A stretch of DNA of 18,406 nt from Deltaproteobacteria bacterium (GTDB lineage: Bacteria; Desulfobacterota; Desulfobacteria; Desulfobacterales; SURF-7). Position numbers and translations under genes: made by a program. Under the pieces are notes generated by a model, which did not search any database, was not told the origin of the DNA, and saw only the letters and a list, made by a program, of their open reading frames with translations. Positions 6,906 to 13,934 of the stretch are shown piece by piece (the first letter of the stretch is position 1; every line of letters begins with the position of its first letter). Location of the stretch: contig JAFDJC010000026.1 in assembly GCA_019307665.1 (NCBI GenBank), positions 1 to 18,406 of the forward strand, given 5' to 3'.

Positions 6906-6989
6906 TTTTCGTCTTTTATCTGGTATTCTGTGTTTAGCTGTATCACGTTTTTGCTTTACCTACTAAATATTTTTCAAAGTGGAGAGGTT

Positions 6990-7442
6990 ATGCTAAAAGC
7001 AAAAGACATCATGACCAGGGGTGTTATTACTGTTTCTCCGGATATGGAGATTGTAAACGCAACCGAAATTCTTTTAAAAAATCATATTAACGGTATTCCG
7101 GTACTTGATAATAATGATTTATTAGTCGGGATTCTTTGCCAGAGCGACCTTATTTCCCAGCAAAAGAACATACCCGTACCATCTCTTTTTACTTTGCTTG
7201 ATGGGTTTATTCCATTAACATCTACAAAAAAACTCGAAAAGAGCATACAAAAAATTGCAGCTATCACGGTGAGTGATGCCATGACAAAAAATCCTGTAAG
7301 CGTGCAGCCTGATACTGATATTGGAGTAATTGCCGAGCTTATGGTAGATAAAAATTTTCACTCGCTGCCAGTGGTAGAAGACGGAAAGCTCGTTGGAATA
7401 ATAGGCAAAGAAGATGTACTTCAAACACTGATTAAAAGATAA
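6990..7442 (+). CDS. CBS domain-pair protein
   Basis: A 150-residue stand-alone CBS pair. CBS1 covers about residues 1-60 (MLKAKDIMTRGVITVSPDMEI... GIPVLDNNDLLVGILCQSDL). CBS2 covers about 92-150 (VSDAMTKNPVSVQPDTDIGVIAELMV... SLPVVEDGKLVGIIGKEDVL). Such Bateman modules bind adenosine nucleotides and act as energy or redox sensors, usually through partner proteins; the partner here is unknown. The start at 6990 is chosen for its GGAGAGG Shine-Dalgarno at 6981-6987. An upstream in-frame ATG at 6930 would add a hydrophobic 20-residue stretch without a ribosome binding site. The gene stands alone between repeat copies C and D. Confidence 0.92.
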   Translation: MLKAKDIMTRGVITVSPDMEIVNATEILLKNHINGIPVLDNNDLLVGILCQSDLISQQKNIPVPSLFTLLDGFIPLTSTKKLEKSIQKIAAITVSDAMTKNPVSVQPDTDIGVIAELMVDKNFHSLPVVEDGKLVGIIGKEDVLQTLIKR

Positions 7443-7467
7443 TTATGATGGCTTCGTAAAAAGCTAT

Positions 7468-7494
7468 GTACGCTCTGCACGAACGTCCCCTTTT
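7468..7494 (-). repeat. dispersed REP-like repeat, copy D
   Basis: GTACGCTCTGCACGAACGTC followed by CCC and TTTT, in the 59-bp convergent gap between the CBS-pair gene and the ferredoxin-type gene. Confidence 0.85.
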
Positions 7495-7501
7495 GGTTGT
7501 C

Positions 7502-8326
7502 TCAGCGATAATCTATCAGACTATCGATTCTACCCGACACCTCAGCAACGGACTTCTCCAAATCAGCGACATCGGCACTTACAGCATTCTCCGGACAAAC
7601 AGATATGCATTTTCCGCAGCCTTTACAGAGGGATGAATTGTACACAATTCTGTCATCCTTCAAAGTTCGCGCTCCCATAAAACAGGCATCCACACATTCC
7701 CCGCAGGCAGTGCACCGGCTATGATCGGTTTCGATCCGCAGTCCTTTCAGTTTTATAACTGAATCTTTGGAAACCTCCGGCAGGTATTTGATGGAGTTTT
7801 TAATTACACAGCAGCATCGGCAACAGAAGCAGACAGTTAGAAGTTTTCCCCGGTCTTTCACCCCCCAAAGATAGTCATCTACCTTGAATCTTCCCACAAA
7901 GGGAATCAGTCCGTTTTCAACACACTTGTCAACATGGGCAAGAGCCTCATCAATGCTGACGTGCCTGCTGACACCCGTATCAATCTCTTTTGATCCTTCA
8001 CCCAGCAGCATGCAGCCCAGCTCAACCGGATGATTGCTGCATTTGTTTCCGTCCCGGCATGTGCATTTTTTAATCAACGCCCTGTTAGCCGACTGCTTGA
8101 CAATTTCCCGCAGTACCATATGGGGCACCAGAGTTTCCCCCACACCGGTTATGCTTCGGTTAATCGGGAGATATGTAATATTAAAATTCTTCCCGCTTAA
8201 AACAGGAACTGTAAAACGGCCTACAAACCTTCCCAACACCGTTGTTTGGGTTTCCTGAAGTAGCTTCTGTGCAAAAGGGACGAAAAACGCCTGAAGAGAC
8301 ATCCACCATTGGGGGCGTATGGACAT
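7502..8326 (-). CDS. cysteine-rich 4Fe-4S ferredoxin-type protein
   Basis: A 274-residue soluble protein. The C-terminus holds two 4Fe-4S motifs: CTACGECVDAC (C205, C208, C211, C215), lacking the usual proline, and CKGCGKCISVCP (C234, C237, C240, C244). Upstream are further cysteines that could bind more metal: KKCTCRDGNKC...GCML (C88, C90, C96, C105) and a striking CFCCRCCC run (C166-C173). The N-terminal ~80 residues have no recognised motif. Electron transfer or a redox regulatory role is likely; the partner is unknown, since no dehydrogenase subunit is adjacent. GAGG is placed 6 nt before the ATG. The final ~25 residues look helical (a possible coiled coil). Confidence 0.85.
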   Translation of the reverse strand: MSIRPQWWMSLQAFFVPFAQKLLQETQTTVLGRFVGRFTVPVLSGKNFNITYLPINRSITGVGETLVPHMVLREIVKQSANRALIKKCTCRDGNKCSNHPVELGCMLLGEGSKEIDTGVSRHVSIDEALAHVDKCVENGLIPFVGRFKVDDYLWGVKDRGKLLTVCFCCRCCCVIKNSIKYLPEVSKDSVIKLKGLRIETDHSRCTACGECVDACFMGARTLKDDRIVYNSSLCKGCGKCISVCPENAVSADVADLEKSVAEVSGRIDSLIDYR

Positions 8327-8358
8327 AATAACCTCTATTATTCCTGTTATAAAAACTG

Positions 8359-8655
8359 TTATTGTAAAGACAGAAAAATAAAAATATATTCGCCATCGTT
8401 TACATCAATTGTAATGTCGCCGCCCCTTGCTTCAGCATTAAGGATCCATGCTGGTTTATCGCTGCTGCCGCATTTAATAGTCGGATAATGTTCTCCGGTC
8501 CTCCCGTTACACCAGGATAGCAGCATGGAGTCAGCGCAATATTCTTTTATCTTCTGTTTAGCGAGATCCTTGGCTGTCACAAAATCAAGGTCGTCGTCAG
8601 TGCTTATTTTGATTTGTTTACCCAGGTATTTTTCCAAAGTCATATTCATTCCCAT
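8359..8655 (-). CDS. small conserved hypothetical protein
   Basis: A 98-residue soluble protein of unknown function. The C-terminal half (SSDKPAWILNAEARGGDITIDVNDGEYIFIF) looks like a compact beta-rich domain of a conserved uncharacterised family, perhaps DUF5619; I am not certain of the name. It overlaps the upstream membrane-protein gene by 10 nt. A second ATG at 8649 forms an ATGA stop-start overlap with that gene. AAGGA lies inside the end of the upstream gene and serves either ATG. Translational coupling of the pair is likely. Confidence 0.75.
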   Translation of the reverse strand: MGMNMTLEKYLGKQIKISTDDDLDFVTAKDLAKQKIKEYCADSMLLSWCNGRTGEHYPTIKCGSSDKPAWILNAEARGGDITIDVNDGEYIFIFLSLQ

Positions 8656-9041
8656 TTGTCCTTGCCGACTTTTTTCAAATCAATATATTGGATTTTGCCT
8701 TTCTCGCTGATAAATGACGTTAGAAACCAGCTGGCGATACTGATTAAGAGTGAACCAAAAACAGCCGACCAAAACCCTTTGACTACAAACCCTGATACAA
8801 TATTCGAAACCATTAAAAGCATTATGGCATTTAAAACAAAGGTAAAAAGTCCCAATGTTAATATCGTTATCGGCAATGTCAGGACAAACAAAATCGGTCG
8901 GAAAAAAGCGTTCAATATACCAAGAAGCGCAGCGGCACAAAATGCTGAAAAGAATCCTTTCACATATATTCCATCCATTAAATATGAAGTGATAATTATT
9001 GAAGTGGTAAGAATTAACCACCTGATAAAAAATCCGTGCAT
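8646..9041 (-). CDS. small integral membrane protein, PF04020 (phage holin 4-2 / YvlD-like) family
   Basis: A 131-residue protein with four hydrophobic segments: about 5-22, 28-50, 55-85 (FVLTLPITILTLGLFTFVLNAIMLL) and 88-112, followed by a charged C-terminal tail. The NAFFRPILFVLTLPITILTLGLF stretch is the family signature. Despite the holin name, these are common chromosomal membrane proteins without a phage context, and none is seen here. GGAGAA precedes the ATG by about 6 nt. It is first in a two-gene unit with the overlapping hypothetical gene. Confidence 0.85.
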   Translation of the reverse strand: MHGFFIRWLILTTSIIITSYLMDGIYVKGFFSAFCAAALLGILNAFFRPILFVLTLPITILTLGLFTFVLNAIMLLMVSNIVSGFVVKGFWSAVFGSLLISIASWFLTSFISEKGKIQYIDLKKVGKDKWE

Positions 9042-9089
9042 TATTATTCTCCGCTGTTTACCTTCTCCCTCAATTTTTCATAGCGTAAA

Positions 9090-9118
9090 GCACGCTCTGC
9101 ACGAACGTCCCCCTTTTC
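9090..9118 (-). repeat. dispersed REP-like repeat, copy E
   Basis: GCACGCTCTGCACGAACGTC followed by CCCC and TTTTC, a full-length copy nearly identical to copy B. It abuts the stop codon of the acyl-CoA ligase gene and lies in the gap before the PF04020 gene. Confidence 0.85.
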
Positions 9119-10669
9119 TTAGTCTTTTAATTCACGTTTTAAAACCTTACCTGTTGCGGTTAGGGGCAGCTCATCACGTATTTCCACTTCCCGCGGATAC
9201 TTATAATTTGCCATATTTTCTTTGGACCATGCTATGATTTCTTCTGAAGTTGCTTGAGCGCCTTCTTTAAGAATAATGAAGGCCTTTATATCTTCGCCAT
9301 GGGTTTCATGAGGGGTACCGATTACTGCAGCAAGCGACACTGCCGGATGTGTCAATAAAACTTCCTCTATTTCTCTTGGGTAAACATTATAACCGCCACG
9401 GATGATCATATCTTTGATACGGTCTACAATATAATAATACCCATCTTCATCCATTTTTGCCATATCCCCTGTATAGAACCATCCATCCTTTATCGTTTTT
9501 TCGGTTTCCTCCGGACGATTATAATATCCTTTCATCACGTTTGGCCCGCGAACTACAAGTTCTCCTACTTCATCGTGCTCCAAAGGCACATCGTCTTTAT
9601 CTACAATGATGGCCTCTACTCCCCATACCGGGGTTCCGATCGATCCTGGTTTTCGTTCCATGTACAGCTTGTTGAACGCACAAATAGGAGATGTTTCCGA
9701 AAGACCGTAACCTTCTAAAATAGGCACTTCAAATTTTTCTTCAAACTGTTTTATAATCTCCACAGGAAGTGATGCTCCACCTGAAGCACAAATCCGAAGG
9801 TTCTTAGCGATTTTTTTCAAATCGAATTTTTTTTCTGCGTCTTTAAGCATCAATAATTCCCAGTACATTGTTGGAACACCACAGAAAATCGAGATCTCTT
9901 CCACCTCCATTATTTTAAATACATCATCGGCATTAAAACGCGGTATTAGAGCTAGCTTTTGAGCCATTAGAAATCCGGCATTCATTTGAACAGTCTGAGC
10001 AAAGGAATGAAATAATGGAAGCGTAACCAATTGAGAATCCTCCCGTGAACCCTGAGAAAGATCTTTTGCGATCATGGCATTGAGCATAAGATTCGTATGA
10101 CTCAATTCCGCACCTTTAGGTAATCCTGTTGTTCCGGAAGTATAGAGAATAACGGCTGTATCATTAGGATCAGTATGAACGGTATCAAACCACGGAGCTT
10201 GATCTTCTAATAGTTCTTTAAAGGTGGTCACGCCTTCTATAGGGGAAGGTGCATCCGGAACCGCGGGCATAATCCAAAAAATCTCACATTCCTTTGTCTG
10301 CTTGAATGCATTGTGGCCTTCTTGTGCCATTGGTAATTCCGGTGTACCTTCAAAACAGAAGAAAGCTTTAGAGTTTGAGTCATTCAGATGATAAGCAATC
10401 TCACGCTCTTTAAGAAGAACATTGAGGGGGACGACTACGGCACCCGCTTTCAATATCCCGTAATAAGCGATAGGAAAATAAGGAAGATTCGGACACATAA
10501 GAGCTACCTTATCACCCTTTTGTATGCCGGCTTCCAACAAAGCATTGGCAACGGCATTAGCAGCCCCGTTAATCTCTTGATATGTAATCCGCCTATCCAT
10601 GAAAATGATAGCTTCTTTTTCAGGATTCTCTACTGCACTGGCTTCCAAGATTGTAGCTAGATTTAACAT
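9119..10669 (-). CDS. long-chain acyl-CoA ligase (AMP-forming), FadD-like
   Basis: A 516-residue ANL-superfamily enzyme that activates a carboxylic acid, probably a fatty acid, to acyl-AMP and then acyl-CoA. Visible motifs are the phosphate-binding A3 loop YTSGTTGLPKG (176-186), A5 GYGLSETSP, A7 with GWFYTGDMAKMDEDGYYYIVDR, A8 hinge IKDMIIRGGYNVYPREIEE, and the catalytic lysine in TATGKVLKREL (K508). Full length. GAAGGAG is well placed before the ATG. It is monocistronic on the minus strand with a 386-bp upstream gap. Chain-length preference cannot be read from sequence. Confidence 0.93.
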   Translation of the reverse strand: MLNLATILEASAVENPEKEAIIFMDRRITYQEINGAANAVANALLEAGIQKGDKVALMCPNLPYFPIAYYGILKAGAVVVPLNVLLKEREIAYHLNDSNSKAFFCFEGTPELPMAQEGHNAFKQTKECEIFWIMPAVPDAPSPIEGVTTFKELLEDQAPWFDTVHTDPNDTAVILYTSGTTGLPKGAELSHTNLMLNAMIAKDLSQGSREDSQLVTLPLFHSFAQTVQMNAGFLMAQKLALIPRFNADDVFKIMEVEEISIFCGVPTMYWELLMLKDAEKKFDLKKIAKNLRICASGGASLPVEIIKQFEEKFEVPILEGYGLSETSPICAFNKLYMERKPGSIGTPVWGVEAIIVDKDDVPLEHDEVGELVVRGPNVMKGYYNRPEETEKTIKDGWFYTGDMAKMDEDGYYYIVDRIKDMIIRGGYNVYPREIEEVLLTHPAVSLAAVIGTPHETHGEDIKAFIILKEGAQATSEEIIAWSKENMANYKYPREVEIRDELPLTATGKVLKRELKD

Positions 10670-11055
10670 TAGTTTCTCCTTCTTTTAAATAGAGGCACTT
10701 CAGCTTTTACAAAATCTATTTTTACTAAATATAGGGCCTGCTGTTTGTTACTTTATTCAATGATTCAGATGACATTAGCAAGTAGGGATAAGACCTTGCT
10801 TTTCTGAGAGCCGAGTATATGTGCAGGGCGCCTGTGTGTCAAGAACTTCGTGAAAACACAGCATGTTGACGAGTGCTGATCTATAGTTTGACCTGATGAC
10901 TCTTGTTTTGCATTGGAATTTAGGGTGGGCTACCCACGCAAAGCACGCTCTGCACGAACGTCCCCACTCCTCCCAATCCTCTAATGACAGGCTGAAAAAT
11001 ATATGATATGAAATTTTTAAGAATAAAAAATTGCCATACGGGCAAGGAGAACATC
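10670..11055. other. 386-bp intergenic region with repeat remnants
   Basis: No convincing gene. It contains AGCAAG (10777-10782) / CTTGCT (10795-10800), a 6-bp stem followed by TTT; GGGTGGGCTACCC near 10923-10935, itself a short inverted repeat; repeat copy F; and a short TTGCC/GGCAA hairpin near 11030-11044 just before the nitrilase-fragment ribosome binding site. Promoters for the ligase gene (minus) and for the transporter operon (plus) are expected here but not identified. Confidence 0.5.
10943..10965 (-). repeat. dispersed REP-like repeat, copy F
   Basis: GCACGCTCTGCACGAACGTC followed by CCC; the T-run of the other copies is replaced by ACTCC. It is preceded closely by the GGGTGGGCTACCC inverted repeat. 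Confidence 0.85.
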
Positions 11056-11175
11056 GTGAAAGTCGCAGCCGTTCAGATGAAAGCCGACTTGGCAAATGTG
11101 GAGGCAAATTTAAAAAAGGCCCGCGGTCTTGCCTGTGATGTTAAAACGATTCGGCATCTGAAAATCATTGCTTGA
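11056..11175 (+). pseudogene. N-terminal fragment of a nitrilase/carbon-nitrogen hydrolase gene
   Basis: GTG at 11056 follows a good AAGGAG (11044-11049). It opens a 39-codon frame that begins KVAAVQMKADLANVEANLKKAR, the typical first strand and helix of carbon-nitrogen hydrolases (VAAVQM at the start is diagnostic). After GLACD the sequence leaves the family (VKTIRHLKIIA) and stops at TGA 11173-11175. The catalytic Glu-Lys-Cys part is absent, so this is a truncated remnant. Because the ribosome binding site is intact it may still be translated as a short leader. Its stop overlaps an alternative TTG start of the following permease. Confidence 0.6.
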
Positions 11176-11219
11176 GTCGCTCAATTAAAGCAAGTTCACT
11201 GCCAGTGTATCATACGGAC

Positions 11220-12038
11220 ATGCACATAGATATCAGACAGATAAAAAACATCTTAACCCGTCAACAGCAACGCTGGTGGATCGACATTATTCTGTTTTTG
11301 GTATCTGCCTGGTGTCTTGTTTGGTTGCTTACACGGGGATCGGAACAATTGGGCTATCATTGGCAATGGTATCGCGTGCCTCAGTATCTGCTGTCTTTCT
11401 CCGACGGCCGATGGACCCCGGGCCCGTTGCTCCAAGGCGTGTGGATCACCCTGCAAATTACCTCACTGAGCTTACTCCTGGCGATTATCATCGGTCTGAC
11501 CGCTGCCATTTGCCGGCAATCGCCCTCGATAATCGGCCGGTTATTGTCACGTTGCTATGTGGAGCTGATCCGAAATACACCTTTGCTGGTACAACTTTTT
11601 TTCATCTACTTTGTTTTAGCGCCGGTACTTGACATTGGCCGTTTTTTTTCCGCCGTACTGGCGTTGAGTCTTTTTGAAGGTGCCTATGCATCTGAGATTT
11701 TTCGTGCAGGAATCCAGTCGATCCATCGAGGTCAATGGGAGGCGGCTTTTAGTTGTGGGTTAACCCCGTTACAGACATACCGGCATATTATTTTGCCGCA
11801 AGCCATTCGGCGGATGTTGCCGCCGCTAACCGGCCAAGCCGTCTCTTTAATAAAAGACAGCGCACTGGTCAGCACCATTGCCATTTATGATCTGACCATG
11901 CAGGGGCAGGCCATTATTTCTGAAACCTTTTTAACTTTTGAGTTGTGGTTCACCGTTGCGGCTATCTATCTATTGATGACCGGCACCCTTTCAGCAATAG
12001 TTCAGCTGCTGGAAAAACGCCAACCATTAACCGGATAG
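11220..12038 (+). CDS. polar amino-acid ABC transporter, permease 1
   Basis: A 272-residue inner-membrane permease of the HisM/GlnP type. After a first hydrophobic helix (IDIILFLVSAWCLVWLL) and a periplasmic stretch (WQWYRVPQYL), the canonical five-helix core starts at LLQGVWITLQITSLSLLLAIIIG. The EAA loop that docks the ATPase is clear: EAAFSCGLTPLQTYRHIILPQAIRR, followed by SLIKDSALVSTIAIYDL. VELIRNTPLLVQLFF is the signature preceding it. I chose ATG 11220. A TTG at 11172 in frame would add 16 residues and overlap the nitrilase-fragment stop. The binding-protein gene follows 51 nt downstream. Confidence 0.9.
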   Translation: MHIDIRQIKNILTRQQQRWWIDIILFLVSAWCLVWLLTRGSEQLGYHWQWYRVPQYLLSFSDGRWTPGPLLQGVWITLQITSLSLLLAIIIGLTAAICRQSPSIIGRLLSRCYVELIRNTPLLVQLFFIYFVLAPVLDIGRFFSAVLALSLFEGAYASEIFRAGIQSIHRGQWEAAFSCGLTPLQTYRHIILPQAIRRMLPPLTGQAVSLIKDSALVSTIAIYDLTMQGQAIISETFLTFELWFTVAAIYLLMTGTLSAIVQLLEKRQPLTG

Positions 12039-12089
12039 ATCGATCAACAGCTGATTTTTGAACTTATTTCCATCAAGGAGGCAAACGCA

Positions 12090-12923
12090 ATGAATGGTTG
12101 TAAATTTTGGGTAAAAATAAGTCTTTTGCTAATATTGGGAATCATGGTGGCCGGCAATCTAAATGCCCAATCAATCGCCCAACAAATGACAAAAGAAAGT
12201 ACCCTGGAACAGGCGCTGCAACGCAAAGTGCTGCGCGTGGGGATGTCAACCTTTGTGCCATGGGCAATGAAAGACAAAACCGGCACCCTGATCGGATTTG
12301 AAATCGATGTGGCCAAACGCCTGGCCAAGGATATGGGGGTGGATATCGAATTTGTGCCGACCAATTGGTCCGGTATTATCCCGGCCTTGCTGGTCGGTAA
12401 ATTTGACGTCATTGTCGGCGGCATGGGTATTACTTCCAGCCGCAACCTCAAGGTAAATTTTAGCATCCCTTACGATTATACGGGCATGTCCATGGTGGCC
12501 CATAAGAAAATGGCTGCCGGGTTTAGCTCTCTGCAGGACTTTAACAAACCATCGGTCACCCTGGCTGTGCGAATGGGGTCCACACCGGTGGGTGCCGCCA
12601 AAAAGTATTTGCCCAATGCCAAACTGCGTCTTTTCAACGACGAATCGCAGGTTTTCCAGGAATTAATCAACGGTCGGGTACATGCAGTGGTCTCATCGGC
12701 CCCCACACCTGCCTTCCAGGCTTTAAAACATCCGGACAAGCTTTTTCTGCCCTTGAACGGCACCTTTACGCGTGAACCCATCGGGTTTGTAGTACGCAAA
12801 GGTGATCCGGACACATTGAATTATTTTGACAACTGGATCCGTGTCGTCACTGCAGAAGGATGGCTGCAGGAACGTAAACATTACTGGTTTGAGACCAAAG
12901 CATGGGAAGACCGACTACAGTAA
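12090..12923 (+). CDS. amino-acid ABC transporter, periplasmic substrate-binding protein
   Basis: A 277-residue family 3 solute-binding protein (SBP_bac_3). The signal peptide is about 27 residues (MNGCKFWVKISLLLILGIMVAGNLNAQ) with no lipobox cysteine, so it should be a free periplasmic protein. The mature part begins the first lobe with LRVGMSTFVPWAMKDKTGTLIGFEIDVAKRLA and continues NWSGIIPALLVGKFDVIVGGMGITSSRNLKVNFS, the typical ligand-binding region for polar amino acids. AAGGAGG lies about 8 nt before the ATG. It sits between the two permease genes. The exact ligand is unknown; the location near PLP enzymes hints at an amino acid they use. Confidence 0.92.
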   Translation: MNGCKFWVKISLLLILGIMVAGNLNAQSIAQQMTKESTLEQALQRKVLRVGMSTFVPWAMKDKTGTLIGFEIDVAKRLAKDMGVDIEFVPTNWSGIIPALLVGKFDVIVGGMGITSSRNLKVNFSIPYDYTGMSMVAHKKMAAGFSSLQDFNKPSVTLAVRMGSTPVGAAKKYLPNAKLRLFNDESQVFQELINGRVHAVVSSAPTPAFQALKHPDKLFLPLNGTFTREPIGFVVRKGDPDTLNYFDNWIRVVTAEGWLQERKHYWFETKAWEDRLQ

Positions 12924-12934
12924 AACAAGTTACA

Positions 12935-12967
12935 GTCGACAGGGACCAAAAACCGGCCCCGGTCGAC
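12935..12967 (+). other. hairpin between binding-protein and second permease genes
   Basis: GTCGACAGGGACC (12935-12947) and GGCCCCGGTCGAC (12955-12967) pair at 11 of 13 positions around a 7-nt AAAAACC loop. In ABC uptake operons a hairpin after the binding-protein gene commonly stabilises its mRNA and gives higher binding-protein levels; that role here is inference. No T-run follows, so it is not a standard terminator. Confidence 0.5.
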
Positions 12968-13006
12968 AATCAAAAAGGGCTCAAAGACCGCAACCGGTGA
13001 AAATCT

Positions 13007-13903
13007 TTGCAAAAAGCCAAATATAAACTCTCTCGACTGGACCTGCTGATTGCCTTTCCAGTATTAATTCTTGCCGGCTATGTCGGTTATCAAATTGCCT
13101 TTGGCATGGATTATCGCTGGCAATGGCACATCATCCCCCAATATCTAATTCGGTTTGACCCTGAGCATCAACACTGGGTACCCAATCTGCTCCTGCAGGG
13201 TCTTTTCACCACCTTTCGACTAAGTGTCTGGGCCACCATATTGGCCATTGGTATCGGCAGTATCATGGGGCTGTTCAGCGTATCCGGGCGTCTTTTTTTC
13301 AGATTGGTCAGCCGTAGTTATGTAGAGTTGATACGCAACCTGCCACCACTCGTACTCATCTTTATCTTCTACTATTTTATCAGCGACCAAGTCCTGTCAC
13401 ATCTGGGCATTGATGCCTGGGCGCGCTCAACCCCTGATACTTTGCAACATTGGATATGGTTTTTATCGGCGCCCCCGCAACATTTGGCCACCTTTATCTC
13501 TGCCGTGATGACCTTGGCCTTATTTGAAGGCGCATATATTACGGAAATCATACGTGCCGGCATCGAATCGGTGGCCCAGGGCCAGCGTGAAGCCGCTTAT
13601 GCCCAGGGCTTAACCCGCCGGCAAACCATGCGCCATATTATCTTGCCACAAGCATTGCCCCAAATTCTGCCGCCGCTTGCCGGCCAGCTCATCTCCACCA
13701 TAAAAGATTCCGCCATTGTATCGGTGATCTCCATTCAAGAACTCACCTTTCAAGGTTTGGAGCTCATGTCCGCCACATACTTGATATTTGAAATATGGAT
13801 CACCATCACCGTAATGTATCTGGTTTTAACCCTTAGCTGCTCTTTGGCGGTGCAATATGTTGAGGGAGTTGTGAAAAGACGCTATGGCCATCAATCAAGA
13901 TGA
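13007..13903 (+). CDS. polar amino-acid ABC transporter, permease 2
   Basis: A 298-residue permease homologous to permease 1. It has the same WQWHIIPQYL stretch after the first helix, core start LLLQGLFTTFRLSVWATILAIGIG, VELIRNLPPLVLIFIFYYF, and EAA loop EAAYAQGLTRRQTMRHIILPQALPQ followed by STIKDSAIVSVISIQEL. It has an extra loop (about 130-160) between helices. The start is unusual: TTG at 13007, because an in-frame TGA lies at 12998-13000 and the next ATG is well inside the protein. The same frame is open upstream of that TGA to an ATG at 12902 that overlaps the binding-protein gene, so an older start may have been lost by a nonsense change. No ATPase gene follows; the next gene converges. 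Confidence 0.88.
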   Translation: MQKAKYKLSRLDLLIAFPVLILAGYVGYQIAFGMDYRWQWHIIPQYLIRFDPEHQHWVPNLLLQGLFTTFRLSVWATILAIGIGSIMGLFSVSGRLFFRLVSRSYVELIRNLPPLVLIFIFYYFISDQVLSHLGIDAWARSTPDTLQHWIWFLSAPPQHLATFISAVMTLALFEGAYITEIIRAGIESVAQGQREAAYAQGLTRRQTMRHIILPQALPQILPPLAGQLISTIKDSAIVSVISIQELTFQGLELMSATYLIFEIWITITVMYLVLTLSCSLAVQYVEGVVKRRYGHQSR

Positions 13904-13907
13904 CTCT

Positions 13908-13930
13908 TTTGTGTAGTTTAGTTCCACAAA
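13908..13930. terminator. candidate bidirectional terminator between convergent genes
   Basis: TTTGTG (13908-13913) and CACAAA (13925-13930) can pair around an 11-nt loop. The stem is flanked by TCTT on the left and GATTTT on the right, in the 31-bp gap between the stop codons of permease 2 and the aminotransferase. The stem is short. Confidence 0.4.
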
Positions 13931-13934
13931 GATT

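Noticed and set aside
7447..7463. GATGGCTTCGTAAAAAG before copy D as a separate dispersed repeat
   Set aside because: It resembles a sequence I associate with deltaproteobacterial repeats, but there is only one copy in the window, so it cannot be supported here.
8646..9041. PF04020 holin-like gene as evidence of a prophage
   Set aside because: No other phage gene is nearby, and this family is common in ordinary bacterial chromosomes.
8614..9237. 207-codon plus-strand ORF
   Set aside because: It is antisense to three supported minus-strand genes (hypothetical, PF04020 membrane protein, end of acyl-CoA ligase).
4358..10965. Regular dispersed repeats as a CRISPR array
   Set aside because: Copies are 0.5-1.9 kb apart with ordinary genes between them, vary in length, and no cas genes are present.
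10775..11107. 110-codon minus-strand ORF in the gap before the transporter operon
   Set aside because: It crosses repeat copy F and the well-supported ribosome binding site of the nitrilase fragment; composition is not protein-like and no ribosome binding site was seen.
12998..13000. TGA as a selenocysteine codon in permease 2
   Set aside because: It falls in a non-conserved N-terminal tail of a transporter family not known to use selenocysteine, and no convincing SECIS hairpin was seen right after it.
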